Of a DNA stretch of 8,874 bases, positions 1 to 6,322 are shown piece after piece. Origin of the DNA: CAKRJP01 sp963589425 (GTDB lineage Bacteria; Bacillota; Clostridia; Lachnospirales; Lachnospiraceae); assembly GCA_963589425.1 (NCBI GenBank), contig CAVAKZ010000061.1, positions 1-8,874 on the forward strand, given 5' to 3'. Position 1 is the stretch's first letter, and each line of letters opens with the position of its first letter. The position numbers and the translations under genes are program-made. Under the pieces are notes generated by a model. The model did not search any database. It was not told the origin of the DNA and saw only the letters and a list, made by a program, of their open reading frames with translations.

Positions 1-22
1 ACAGTCTCATTGCTGGGACTGT
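1..22. other. Short hairpin at the left window edge, possible terminator
   Basis: ACAGTC (1-6) pairs with GACTGT (17-22). Read on the plus strand the stem extends through a T-G wobble and a C-G pair to 8 bp; on the minus strand the wobble becomes a C-A mismatch, so the plus-strand RNA folds better. Only a short T run (ATTTTGG) follows on the plus strand. It may end transcription from a gene left of the window, or the ECF gene at 68-733 with its T run outside the window. It cannot be resolved here. Confidence 0.25.
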
Positions 23-67
23 CCGATTTTGGATTATGTTATTTATAAATATATTTTTATAGATAAA

Positions 68-733
68 TTATTTGGTCTCTACTGTTTTGGCAACAGAAAG
101 ATCCATCATTCCCATACGTCTAAATACTAATACCAAGGCCTTGCCAATGGCTAATACTAAAACAGCTGCGGCAATCGCTTCAGGAATACCGGAAGCAGTT
201 ACGGTTCCCATAACCAGTCCCCACACAGCAGTGACAGCTACATCCTTTGCTTCTGCATACTGTTTTGCAAAAAGAACATAGATGCTTCCCATTACGGTGA
301 TGGTATTTACCATGGAACCTGCAAATCCAACAATTGGAAGGGCGACGACATCATTTACCTTTAAATTCTTAAATAAAATCCATAACCAGCCGGCAGCAAT
401 GCCAATCAGCATACGACAGCCAACAGATATCCAGATGGCTTTAATGGCCCCGGGGATTCCGCTAGTGCTCATAAATGGTGAAAATGCAAAGGATAATAGG
501 GTAGGTGCCATAGTATTGCTGATTAAAGAGCACATACCGAAGACAAATCCTAAGATTCCCCCAGCCATTGGTCCAAGCAAAATAGCTCCGATGATTACAG
601 GAATGTGTACAGTTGTAGCCTTAATGATCGGAAGCTGAATCATACCTAGAGGCGTATTGGCCAATACGATTACAATGGCTGCCATAAGTGCCACACTGAC
701 CATCCAACGAGTGTCATGTTTCTTGTTGTTCAT
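68..733 (-). CDS. ECF transporter S component (vitamin/micronutrient uptake membrane protein)
   Basis: The 221-residue protein is very hydrophobic, with about six membrane segments (roughly residues 11-27, 45-70, 100-122, 130-155, 168-180 and 183-205) and short charged ends. The pattern, with an N-terminal basic stretch, an Ala/Val/Ile-rich first helix, the LLGPMAGGILGFVFG segment (53-66) and a GSMVNT motif (139-144), fits the substrate-binding S subunit of energy-coupling factor transporters. Such subunits bind a vitamin or similar small molecule and use the shared EcfA/EcfA'/EcfT module, which is not encoded here, to import it. The substrate cannot be read from the sequence; pantothenate-type S components are one candidate, but no vitamin gene lies nearby. 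The ATG at 733 is chosen because AAGGAGG lies 8-9 bases upstream. The gene stands alone, divergent from the AAA+ gene, and has its own promoter. Confidence 0.8.
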   Translation of the reverse strand: MNNKKHDTRWMVSVALMAAIVIVLANTPLGMIQLPIIKATTVHIPVIIGAILLGPMAGGILGFVFGMCSLISNTMAPTLLSFAFSPFMSTSGIPGAIKAIWISVGCRMLIGIAAGWLWILFKNLKVNDVVALPIVGFAGSMVNTITVMGSIYVLFAKQYAEAKDVAVTAVWGLVMGTVTASGIPEAIAAAVLVLAIGKALVLVFRRMGMMDLSVAKTVETK

Positions 734-757
734 TATTCAATTCCTCCTTGTTATCAT

Positions 758-789
758 TCCGGACAACCCGGATACAATACAATACCGGG
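758..789. repeat. Three CCGG-centred boxes downstream of the ECF promoter
   Basis: TCCGG (758-762) is complementary to CCGGA (768-772), and CCCGG (767-771) is complementary to CCGGG (785-789). The middle copy could therefore pair with either neighbour. The outermost copy lies between the -10 box and the likely transcription start, so a DNA operator is more plausible than an RNA switch. No known binding protein is recognised. Confidence 0.35.
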
Positions 790-791
790 CT

Positions 792-820
792 ATTATATCA
801 TTCTCGTTTACCAGTCTCAA
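792..820 (-). promoter_or_regulatory. Sigma-A promoter of the ECF S-component gene
   Basis: On the minus strand TTGAGA (815-820) is separated by 17 bases from a perfect TATAAT (792-797). The expected transcription start is near 785, about 50 bases before the ATG. Three CCGG-centred boxes (758-763, 767-772, 785-789) lie between the -10 box and the ribosome binding site and may form an operator. Confidence 0.7.
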
Positions 821-932
821 GGAAAAAGTAAATGGAATAATGTACAAAATCATGTCCAATAATTTGTGGGTTTTGCGGCTTGGAATAGAGGTTGCCTGAA
901 GCTAAAAAATACCGTATGACATATGGAAATAT

Positions 933-961
933 TTGCATGGAGACAGGGATTCGTGTATGAT
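933..961 (+). promoter_or_regulatory. Likely promoter of the Lon-like AAA+ gene
   Basis: TTGCAT (933-938) is followed after 17 bases by TATGAT (956-961), close to the sigma-A consensus. The start of transcription would be near 968, leaving a leader of about 38 bases that holds the AAGGAG ribosome binding site at 991-996. Confidence 0.55.
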
Positions 962-1005
962 AGGCACTGTAGAATTTAAAAGAATCAATAAAGGAGTTAA
1001 AAGCT

Positions 1006-2490
1006 ATGCCAGTTTTTGATTTTAACAATACACCGGATAAGGAAAAGGTGGCAGAGTGCACCTATACCACATTTAAATCCAATGCAAGAACCACCTCATA
1101 TGAACAGCCGATTCTAGTTCTTGATAATAAAAAACAGCAGTGGAAGCATCATTCCAATGGAATGTTTATTAATCCGATTAAGAGAACCGCCTTTGAGTTT
1201 AAGGATGAGGACGGAACTTTTACTGCGGATATTTTAAAAATTGATGCAAGATTTGTCAGCCTCCTCAAATGGTTAGGTGAAAATCATATTAGTGTTCGAT
1301 TATCCGGTAAGAATTTAGAAGATGGATATGCAGTTTATAAAATCCGGGAGATTGCCTTCGGGGGAGGGACCAAGCTTTCTGCGGAGGATGGTTTCCTGCA
1401 ATTTATGATTGAGAGACTTTTAGCCAGCGATGCACCAGTTGATGCGGTGGAAGATGAAGATCAGGACGAAGAAGGGGATGAGATGAAGCTTACCAGCATT
1501 CAGAGCATCACTGACTTCATGAACTGTGCAGGAAGAACCTTGCCGGATAATATTAGACTCTGGGCTAGGAGAAACTTAGCAGTGGCTCGTTCTAATGAAG
1601 TTTCTCCGGAGGAGAGAAGGCATGCCCAAAGGGCTCTTTCCATTATGATGAATATTCAGTGGAGGAGCCAGTATTTTGAGGCTATTGATCCGGAGGAAGC
1701 CAGAAGAATCCTGGATGAGGAGCTTTATGGTATGGAGCGAGTAAAACAGAGGATCATTGAGACCATTATTCAGATCAATCGTACCCATACCCTGCCGGCC
1801 TATGGACTTTTGCTGGTAGGACCTGCAGGAACCGGAAAATCTCAGATCGCCTACGCCGTAGCCAGAATCTTGAAATTACCATGGACTACCCTGGATATGA
1901 GCTCCATTAATGATCCGGAGCAGCTTACCGGAAGTTCCCGTATTTATGCTAATGCAAAGCCCGGAATTATTATGGATGCCTTTTCTATGGCAGGAGAGTC
2001 CAATCTGGTATTTATTATTAATGAGCTTGATAAGGCTGCTGCCGGAAAGGGAAATGGAAATCCGGCGGATGTGCTTCTTACTTTGCTTGATAATCTTGGA
2101 TTTACTGATAACTACATGGAGTGTATGATCCCTACCGTAGGAGTCTACCCTATTGCCACTGCCAATGATAAGGATCAGATCAGTGCGCCTTTAATGTCAA
2201 GATTTGCAGTAATTGATATCCCGGATTATACAGAGGAAGAGAAGAAAGTGATCTTTTCACAATTTGCCTTGCCTAAGGTTTTAAAACACATGGGTATGGA
2301 GAAAGAAGAATGCGTTTTGACTGAAGATGGTCTGGACGAAGTGATCAAGCAGTATTCCGATACTTCAGGAATCCGTGATCTGGAGCAGGCAGCAGAGCAT
2401 ATTGCAGCCAATGCCTTGTACCAGATTGAGGTAGAGCACCTAGACCGTGTAGAATTTACAGCTCAAATGGTTAGAGATTTGTTGGCATAA
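1006..2490 (+). CDS. Lon-like AAA+ ATPase lacking the protease domain
   Basis: The protein has 494 residues. Residues 1-140 match no family I recognise; an acidic linker follows (about 147-159). From about 218 the sequence follows Lon: the ARRILDEELYGMERVKQRI stretch before the ATPase, Walker A GPAGTGKS (272-279), the Walker B region VFIINELDK (335-343), sensor 1 Asn387, arginine finger Arg399 in PLMSRF, and sensor 2 Arg457 in SGIRDLEQ. It stops about where the Ser-Lys protease domain of Lon would begin, so it is probably an unfoldase or remodelling ATPase rather than a protease. The Walker B Asp that helps hold magnesium is Asn339 here (codon AAT), while the catalytic Glu340 is kept; ATP hydrolysis may be slow or altered. 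AAGGAG at 991-996 supports the ATG at 1006. It is a single gene with its own promoter; partner and substrate are unknown. Confidence 0.8.
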   Translation: MPVFDFNNTPDKEKVAECTYTTFKSNARTTSYEQPILVLDNKKQQWKHHSNGMFINPIKRTAFEFKDEDGTFTADILKIDARFVSLLKWLGENHISVRLSGKNLEDGYAVYKIREIAFGGGTKLSAEDGFLQFMIERLLASDAPVDAVEDEDQDEEGDEMKLTSIQSITDFMNCAGRTLPDNIRLWARRNLAVARSNEVSPEERRHAQRALSIMMNIQWRSQYFEAIDPEEARRILDEELYGMERVKQRIIETIIQINRTHTLPAYGLLLVGPAGTGKSQIAYAVARILKLPWTTLDMSSINDPEQLTGSSRIYANAKPGIIMDAFSMAGESNLVFIINELDKAAAGKGNGNPADVLLTLLDNLGFTDNYMECMIPTVGVYPIATANDKDQISAPLMSRFAVIDIPDYTEEEKKVIFSQFALPKVLKHMGMEKEECVLTEDGLDEVIKQYSDTSGIRDLEQAAEHIAANALYQIEVEHLDRVEFTAQMVRDLLA

Positions 2491-2518
2491 GAAATAAAAC
2501 ACGCTATAAAAATTATAG

Positions 2519-2732
2519 AAAAAAGCATAATAAATAGCCCTCCACTGAATCATCTTGTTTCAATGAAGGGCTATTAATCTTCTTCCATGTACATTGGACT
2601 ATACCTTTTACCTTTCTTAGATTATGAAGTTTAAGTTAATGTTTCTGGTGGACTTACCTCCTTCTCTTAATTTTTTCTGAGTCTAGTAATTGTCTTTTAA
2701 CTAATCTCCTCTTTTCTCTCTTGTTTTTTGTT
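2519..2732 (-). ncRNA. Candidate small non-coding RNA of about 215 nt
   Basis: A perfect minus-strand promoter (2739-2767) predicts transcription from about 2732 leftward to the hairpin and U-rich tail at 2519-2575. No convincing reading frame lies in this strand: the strong AAGGAGGT (2656-2663) has no ATG, GTG or TTG at a usable distance, and the only ATG codons, near the 3' end, give a six-residue frame. The RNA is rich in purines, and AGAGAAAAG near its 5' end could pair with CTTTTTTCT near its 3' end, which would close the molecule. I do not recognise the class; 6S RNA is one family to test because of the length and the possible end pairing. The transcript is convergent with the AAA+ gene and divergent from csoR. 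Confidence 0.45.
2533..2575 (-). terminator. 17-pair hairpin ending the minus-strand small transcript
   Basis: The outer arms AATAGCCCT and AGGGCTATT are perfect inverted repeats. Read on the minus strand the helix continues through T-G, CATTGAA with TTCAGTG (one more wobble) to a 9-base loop, giving 17 pairs without a mismatch. On the plus strand the two wobbles become C-A mismatches, so the hairpin is built for the minus-strand RNA. The tail is U-rich (TATTATGC then six T at 2519-2524), not an ideal uninterrupted T run. It may also slow readthrough from the AAA+ gene. Confidence 0.55.
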
Positions 2733-2738
2733 GAACTA

Positions 2739-2767
2739 AATATAACACACAAAATAATTCGTGTCAA
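2739..2767 (-). promoter_or_regulatory. Strong promoter of the minus-strand small transcript
   Basis: On the minus strand a perfect TTGACA (2762-2767) is followed after exactly 17 bases by TATATT (2739-2744). There is no large gene behind it on this strand, which is the reason for calling a small RNA downstream. Confidence 0.6.
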
Positions 2768-2844
2768 TATAAAAAGTGAAAACAAATAAAAAAACATAAA
2801 AATATCAGAAAATTCAGACAACACACAAAATGGGATTTAAGAAA

Positions 2845-2861
2845 ATACCCCTATGGGGTTT
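2845..2861. promoter_or_regulatory. CsoR operator 1
   Basis: ATACCCCTATGGGGTTT contains the inverted repeat ACCCC (2847-2851) and GGGGT (2855-2859) with a 3-base spacer. GC-rich C-run/G-run palindromes flanked by AT bases are the known binding sites of CsoR. It covers the start of the -35 region of csoR. Confidence 0.75.
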
Positions 2862-2887
2862 ACAAATACCCTCGAGGGGTATAATAT
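2859..2887 (+). promoter_or_regulatory. csoR-copA promoter
   Basis: TTTACA (2859-2864) lies 17 bases before TAATAT (2882-2887). TATAAT at 2880-2885 is an alternative -10 box with a weaker -35. Either reading puts one CsoR site on the -35 region and the other across the spacer and -10 box, so bound repressor would block polymerase. Confidence 0.6.
2866..2882. promoter_or_regulatory. CsoR operator 2
   Basis: ATACCCTCGAGGGGTAT is an inverted repeat of ATACCC and GGGTAT around a 5-base spacer, and contains the perfect palindrome CCCTCGAGGG (2869-2878). It overlaps the -10 box. It is the closer match to the usual CsoR site. It is centred about two helical turns from operator 1, so the two could be bound on the same DNA face. 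Confidence 0.8.
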
Positions 2888-2928
2888 GATGTAAACTAAA
2901 TTTTAAAAGAGAAGAGAAGGTGAAGTTG

Positions 2929-3312
2929 ATGAAGGAAGATAGGAAAAAGCCTTGTCTGGAACACAAGATGGCAGCAGAAGATCAGATTCAGTGTTTGCAG
3001 GAAGAAGAAGCAGGCAAGAAGTGCTGCTGCAGTCACAAGACCAAGGACCGAAGTGAGAAAGAGTACAAGGACTTAATGAACCGTTTAAGCCGTATTGAAG
3101 GTCAGGTTCGGGGTGTTAAGGGTATGATAGAAAAGGATGCTTACTGCACAGATATTCTTGTGCAGGTATCTGCCATCCGGGCAGCCTTAAATAGCTTTAA
3201 CAAGGTACTTTTAGAAAATCATATTAAGACCTGTGTAGCTAGAGATATCAGGGAAGGCAAGGATGAGACTATTGAAGAATTAGTAGTGACCTTGCAAAAG
3301 CTTATGCGTTAG
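2929..3312 (+). CDS. csoR: Copper-sensing repressor CsoR
   Basis: This 127-residue protein is a member of the CsoR/RcnR family of all-helical DNA-binding repressors. The family core starts near residue 43 and includes RLSRIEGQVRGVKGMIE (52-68). The Cu(I) ligands Cys73, His98 and Cys102 are present with the spacing of M. tuberculosis CsoR (25 and 4 residues). In this family Cu(I) binding releases DNA and turns on the copper exporter, here copA 16 bases downstream. The ATG at 2929 is preferred over the in-frame GTG at 2920, which lies inside the AGAAGG ribosome binding site. The N-terminal 40 residues form an extra tail with Cys9, His12, Cys22, Cys32-34 and His36, which may bind metal too. Autoregulation is expected from the two operators upstream. 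Confidence 0.92.
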   Translation: MKEDRKKPCLEHKMAAEDQIQCLQEEEAGKKCCCSHKTKDRSEKEYKDLMNRLSRIEGQVRGVKGMIEKDAYCTDILVQVSAIRAALNSFNKVLLENHIKTCVARDIREGKDETIEELVVTLQKLMR

Positions 3313-3328
3313 GAGGAATGAGAAAGCT

Positions 3329-5851
3329 ATGAAACAATATATTGTAACCGGCATGAGCTGTGCTGCCTGCAGTGCCCGGGTGGAAAAGGCGGTGTCTGCA
3401 GTGACTGGAGTGACCGGCTGTTCTGTAAGTCTTCTTACTAACTCCATGGGAGTTGAGGGAAGCGCAGAACCTTCGGCCATTATTAAAGCGGTGACAGATG
3501 CCGGATATGGTGCGAAGGAAAAGAAGGCAGGAGAAACAAAGAGTCAGAATATTGAAGACCAGGAAGATGCCTTAAGGGACCGGGAAACACCCCTTCTGAA
3601 AAAACGTTTGATTGCATCAGTTGGATTTTTGTTAGTGTTAATGTATTTTTCTATGGGGCATATGATGTGGGGATGGCCCCTGCCCCCCTTCTTTGATGGC
3701 AATCACGTAGCCATGGGACTTTTGCAGATGCTACTAACCATTGTAATTATGGTGATCAATCAAAAGTTTTTTATTAGTGGTTTTAAGGGGATGCTTCATG
3801 GAGCTCCCAATATGGATACACTGGTGGCTTTAGGGTCTAGTGCGGCCTTTGTCTACAGTACCTATGCCTTGTTTGCCATGACAGGAGCTCAGGTTCGTGG
3901 GGACATGGAAGCAGTCATGGGCTATATGGAAGATTTTTACTTTGAGTCTGCAGCCATGATTTTAACCTTGATCACTGTAGGGAAAATGCTGGAGGCAAGG
4001 TCTAAGGGGAAAACTACGGATGCCTTAAAAAGCCTTATGAAATTAGCTCCTAAGGCTGCCACTATTTTAGTGGATGATAAGGAAATGGAAGTACCTATTG
4101 AGGCAGTGAAAAAGGGCGACATTTTCCTTGTTCGCCCCGGTGAAAATATTCCGGTGGATGGTCTTGTGCTAGAGGGAAATAGCGCAGTGAATGAGGCGGC
4201 TCTTACAGGAGAGAGCATTCCTGTGGATAAGGTGGCGGGAGACCGAGTTTCGGCAGCAACGCTAAATCAGTCCGGATATCTAAAGTGCCAGGCCTCTAGG
4301 GTTGGGGAGGATACCACCCTGTCCCAAATCATCCAGATGGTTAGTGATGCGGCAGCTACCAAGGCCCCTATTGCTAAAATTGCAGACCGGGTATCTGGGG
4401 TATTTGTTCCTACAGTTATAAGCCTTGCTCTTATAACCTTTGTGGTTTGGCTCTTGGCGGGAAAAGAGGTAGGCTATGCCTTGGCCAGAGCGATTTCCGT
4501 GCTGGTAATCAGCTGTCCTTGTGCTTTGGGCCTGGCCACTCCGGTAGCCATTATGGTAGGAAATGGAATGGGAGCAAGGCATGGGATTATGTTTAAGACA
4601 GCAGTAACTTTGGAGGAAACAGGGAAAACCCAGATTATAGCCTTAGACAAAACCGGAACTATTACCAAGGGAAGTCCTAGGCTTGTGGATGTTTTTCCAG
4701 AAGAGGGAGAAAATTCCGAAAACCTTCTTAAACTGGCCTATAGTCTTGAAATGAAAAGTGAGCATCCATTAGCTCTTGCTATCAAAGAATATGGAGAAGA
4801 ACATCATTTGCCCAAAATAGACGTGACTGATTTTAAGGCCTTGCCAGGAAACGGTCTTTTAGGATACTGCCAGGGTAGCCTTCTGTACGGGGGAAACTAC
4901 AACTTTATTTCATCTAATCTTAAGGTATCCGAGAGATTAAGAAGACAAGCGGATGGCCTGGCTGAGGAAGGAAAAACTCCCTTATTCTTTGCAAAAGATC
5001 AGAAATTATTAGGAATTATCGCGGTAGCTGATGTGGTGAAGGAGGACAGTCCGGAGGCCATTAAACAGCTTAAAAATATGGGCATTCAGGTGGTAATGCT
5101 AACAGGAGACAATGAAAGAACAGCAAAAGCTATCGGAAAGCAGGCAGGAGTGGATGAAGTAATTGCAGGTGTTCTTCCAGAGGGGAAGGAGTCTGTGATC
5201 AGAAACTTGAAGAAAAGAGGCAAGGTTGCCATGGTGGGAGACGGGATTAACGATGCTCCAGCTCTCACCAGGGCTGACATAGGAATAGCCATCGGAGCAG
5301 GTACCGATATTGCCATTGATGCTGCCGATGTGGTACTTATGAAGAGCAGCTTGATGGATGTTCCTGCAGCCATCAGACTAAGCCGTGCTACCCTAAAGAA
5401 TATTCGCGAGAATCTGTTCTGGGCTTTCTTCTATAATATTATTGGAATTCCTTTGGCGGCAGGTGTATGGATTCCTATATTTGGATGGACCCTAAACCCA
5501 ATGTTCGCAGCTGCGGCGATGAGCCTGTCAAGCTTCTGCGTAGTTACCAATGCTCTTAGACTTAACCTTTTCCATATGCATGATGCAGGAAAGGATAAGA
5601 AAATAAAACAAGAAAATAGAAAAGTAGAGGAGGATGAAACTATGACAAAAACAATGAAAATTGAAGGAATGATGTGTGGACACTGTGAGGCGGCTGTAAA
5701 GAAAGCCTTAGAGGCACTAGAGGGTGTAGAATCTGCCCAGGTAAGCCATGAAGAAGGAACTGCCCTGGTAACCCTGGAGAGCCAGGTGGCTGATGATGTG
5801 CTGAAGAAAGCTGTAGAGGACAAGGACTATAAGATAAAAAGGAGTAGCTAA
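3329..5851 (+). CDS. copA: Copper-exporting P-type ATPase CopA with N- and C-terminal metal-binding domains
   Basis: The 840-residue P1B-type ATPase should move Cu(I) out across the membrane using ATP. In order: a heavy-metal-associated domain with GMSCAAC (Cys11, Cys14); a membrane pair and helices from about 90 to 220; the actuator TGES (293-296); the membrane copper site CPC (396-398); the phosphorylation site DKTGT (Asp440); the HP motif (479-480) in the nucleotide domain; the GDGIND hinge (637-642); and the last two helices with YN (702-703) and MSLSS (731-735), the pattern of Cu(I) pumps. Unusually, a second metal-binding domain with MMCGHC (Cys783, Cys786) is fused at the C-terminus. 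It follows csoR by 16 bases; AGGAGG (3311-3316) overlaps the csoR stop, and the spacing to the ATG is long (12 bases). It ends TAA TGA inside the terminator hairpin. Confidence 0.95.
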   Translation: MKQYIVTGMSCAACSARVEKAVSAVTGVTGCSVSLLTNSMGVEGSAEPSAIIKAVTDAGYGAKEKKAGETKSQNIEDQEDALRDRETPLLKKRLIASVGFLLVLMYFSMGHMMWGWPLPPFFDGNHVAMGLLQMLLTIVIMVINQKFFISGFKGMLHGAPNMDTLVALGSSAAFVYSTYALFAMTGAQVRGDMEAVMGYMEDFYFESAAMILTLITVGKMLEARSKGKTTDALKSLMKLAPKAATILVDDKEMEVPIEAVKKGDIFLVRPGENIPVDGLVLEGNSAVNEAALTGESIPVDKVAGDRVSAATLNQSGYLKCQASRVGEDTTLSQIIQMVSDAAATKAPIAKIADRVSGVFVPTVISLALITFVVWLLAGKEVGYALARAISVLVISCPCALGLATPVAIMVGNGMGARHGIMFKTAVTLEETGKTQIIALDKTGTITKGSPRLVDVFPEEGENSENLLKLAYSLEMKSEHPLALAIKEYGEEHHLPKIDVTDFKALPGNGLLGYCQGSLLYGGNYNFISSNLKVSERLRRQADGLAEEGKTPLFFAKDQKLLGIIAVADVVKEDSPEAIKQLKNMGIQVVMLTGDNERTAKAIGKQAGVDEVIAGVLPEGKESVIRNLKKRGKVAMVGDGINDAPALTRADIGIAIGAGTDIAIDAADVVLMKSSLMDVPAAIRLSRATLKNIRENLFWAFFYNIIGIPLAAGVWIPIFGWTLNPMFAAAAMSLSSFCVVTNALRLNLFHMHDAGKDKKIKQENRKVEEDETMTKTMKIEGMMCGHCEAAVKKALEALEGVESAQVSHEEGTALVTLESQVADDVLKKAVEDKDYKIKRSS
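5627..5644 (+). promoter_or_regulatory. Internal ribosome binding site and in-frame ATG for a CopZ-like product
   Basis: Inside copA, GAGGAGG (5627-5633) stands 8 bases before ATG (5642-5644), which is codon 772 in the copA frame. Starting there would give a 69-residue protein made of the C-terminal metal-binding domain alone (MMCGHC near its start), the size and form of the copper chaperone CopZ. The linker before it is charged and probably unstructured (about residues 752-771). The same mRNA may thus yield both full CopA and free chaperone; alternatively the site is a remnant of a once separate copZ fused to copA. Confidence 0.5.
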
Positions 5852-5874
5852 TGAGAAATGCAGCTACTCCTTTT
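5837..5874. terminator. Bidirectional terminator between copA and the DtxR-family gene
   Basis: AAAAGGAGTAGCT (5837-5849) and AGCTACTCCTTTT (5862-5874) form a perfect 13-bp inverted repeat with a 12-base loop. Both strands give a GC-containing stem ending in a T run, suited to stop transcription from both convergent genes. The left arm encodes the last residues of CopA, and the copA stop codon lies at the stem-loop junction. Confidence 0.9.
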
Positions 5875-5876
5875 AA

Positions 5877-6260
5877 TCACATATTTTCTTTTAAATACTT
5901 TTTAATAGCCTCAAAACTTTCAGTGCTCATATCATGCTCCATCTTGCAAGCATCTGCTTTGGCAATCTCTGGGTCTACACCGATGCGAATCAGCCATTCT
6001 GAAATGGTAGTATGTCTCTCGTAAATGGCCTCAGCAATGGCACGTCCCTTTTCAGTGAGGTTGATATAGCCTTCTTTGGAAGTGGTAATGCATTCGCTGC
6101 CCCTTAAATTTTTCATAGCCACACTGACACTTGGCTTAGAAAATGACATCTCGTGGGCAATGTCGATAGAGCGAACTACCGGTAGCTTTTGACTTAAAAT
6201 AAGTATAGTTTCTAAGTAATCTTCCGCAGATTCCTCGGAACGATGTTTGGTATAACTCAT
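5877..6260 (-). CDS. DtxR/MntR-family metal-dependent transcriptional regulator
   Basis: The 127-residue protein has an N-terminal winged helix-turn-helix (about 28-72, with SIDIAHEMSFSKPSVSVAMK) and a dimerisation and metal-binding domain (about 75-127). It lacks the C-terminal SH3-like domain, as in MntR. By alignment to MntR and DtxR, the metal ligands would be Asp14, Glu17, His83, Cys105, Glu108 and His109. Asp14 is MntR-like, whereas Cys105 in DACKMEH is the DtxR/IdeR form, so the metal (iron or manganese) cannot be assigned. Such proteins usually repress uptake genes when metal is plentiful; its targets are not visible here. The ATG at 6260 is chosen because the family domain begins there and AAAGGGG lies just upstream; an upstream extension to 6341 has no family residues. 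It is monocistronic and convergent with copA. Confidence 0.88.
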   Translation of the reverse strand: MSYTKHRSEESAEDYLETILILSQKLPVVRSIDIAHEMSFSKPSVSVAMKNLRGSECITTSKEGYINLTEKGRAIAEAIYERHTTISEWLIRIGVDPEIAKADACKMEHDMSTESFEAIKKYLKENM

Positions 6261-6292
6261 AGGTGACCCCTTTCTAAAAAATTTATGTTTAC

Positions 6293-6322
6293 ATCCTACC
6301 ATAAAAAGAGGAATTGTGGCAA
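6293..6322 (-). promoter_or_regulatory. Likely promoter of the DtxR-family gene
   Basis: On the minus strand TTGCCA (6317-6322) is followed after 18 bases by TAGGAT (6293-6298). The leader then contains ATGTAAACAT, an imperfect dyad that could be an operator, but this is weak. Confidence 0.4.

Noticed and set aside
282..638. Long open frames on the strand opposite the ECF, AAA+, copA and cysK genes
   Set aside because: They have no binding sites or family motifs and mirror the codon pattern of strong genes on the other strand.
1472..1485. Internal AAGGGG and in-frame ATG at the domain boundary of the AAA+ gene (codon 160)
   Set aside because: The purine-rich bases are explained by the acidic Glu/Gly/Asp codons of the linker, the spacing is short, and nothing suggests that a product from there would be a known stand-alone protein.
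2504..2518. CTATAA-AAA-TTATAG inverted repeat after the AAA+ gene
   Set aside because: The stem is pure A-T except for one pair and has a 3-base loop; no T run follows on the plus strand, so it is not a credible terminator by itself.
2590..2612. Six-residue frame (Met-Tyr-Met-Glu-Glu-Asp) near the 3' end of the minus-strand transcript
   Set aside because: It is very short, the upstream AAAGG is weak and the spacing is long; not enough to call a peptide gene.
2920..2928. GTG start for CsoR nine bases upstream
   Set aside because: The GTG is part of the ribosome binding site itself, so the ATG at 2929 is the better start.
3318..3332. Tiny frame ATG AGA AAG CTA TGA between csoR and copA
   Set aside because: Its ATG lies one base after the AGGAGG, too close for initiation; it only reflects the spacer sequence.
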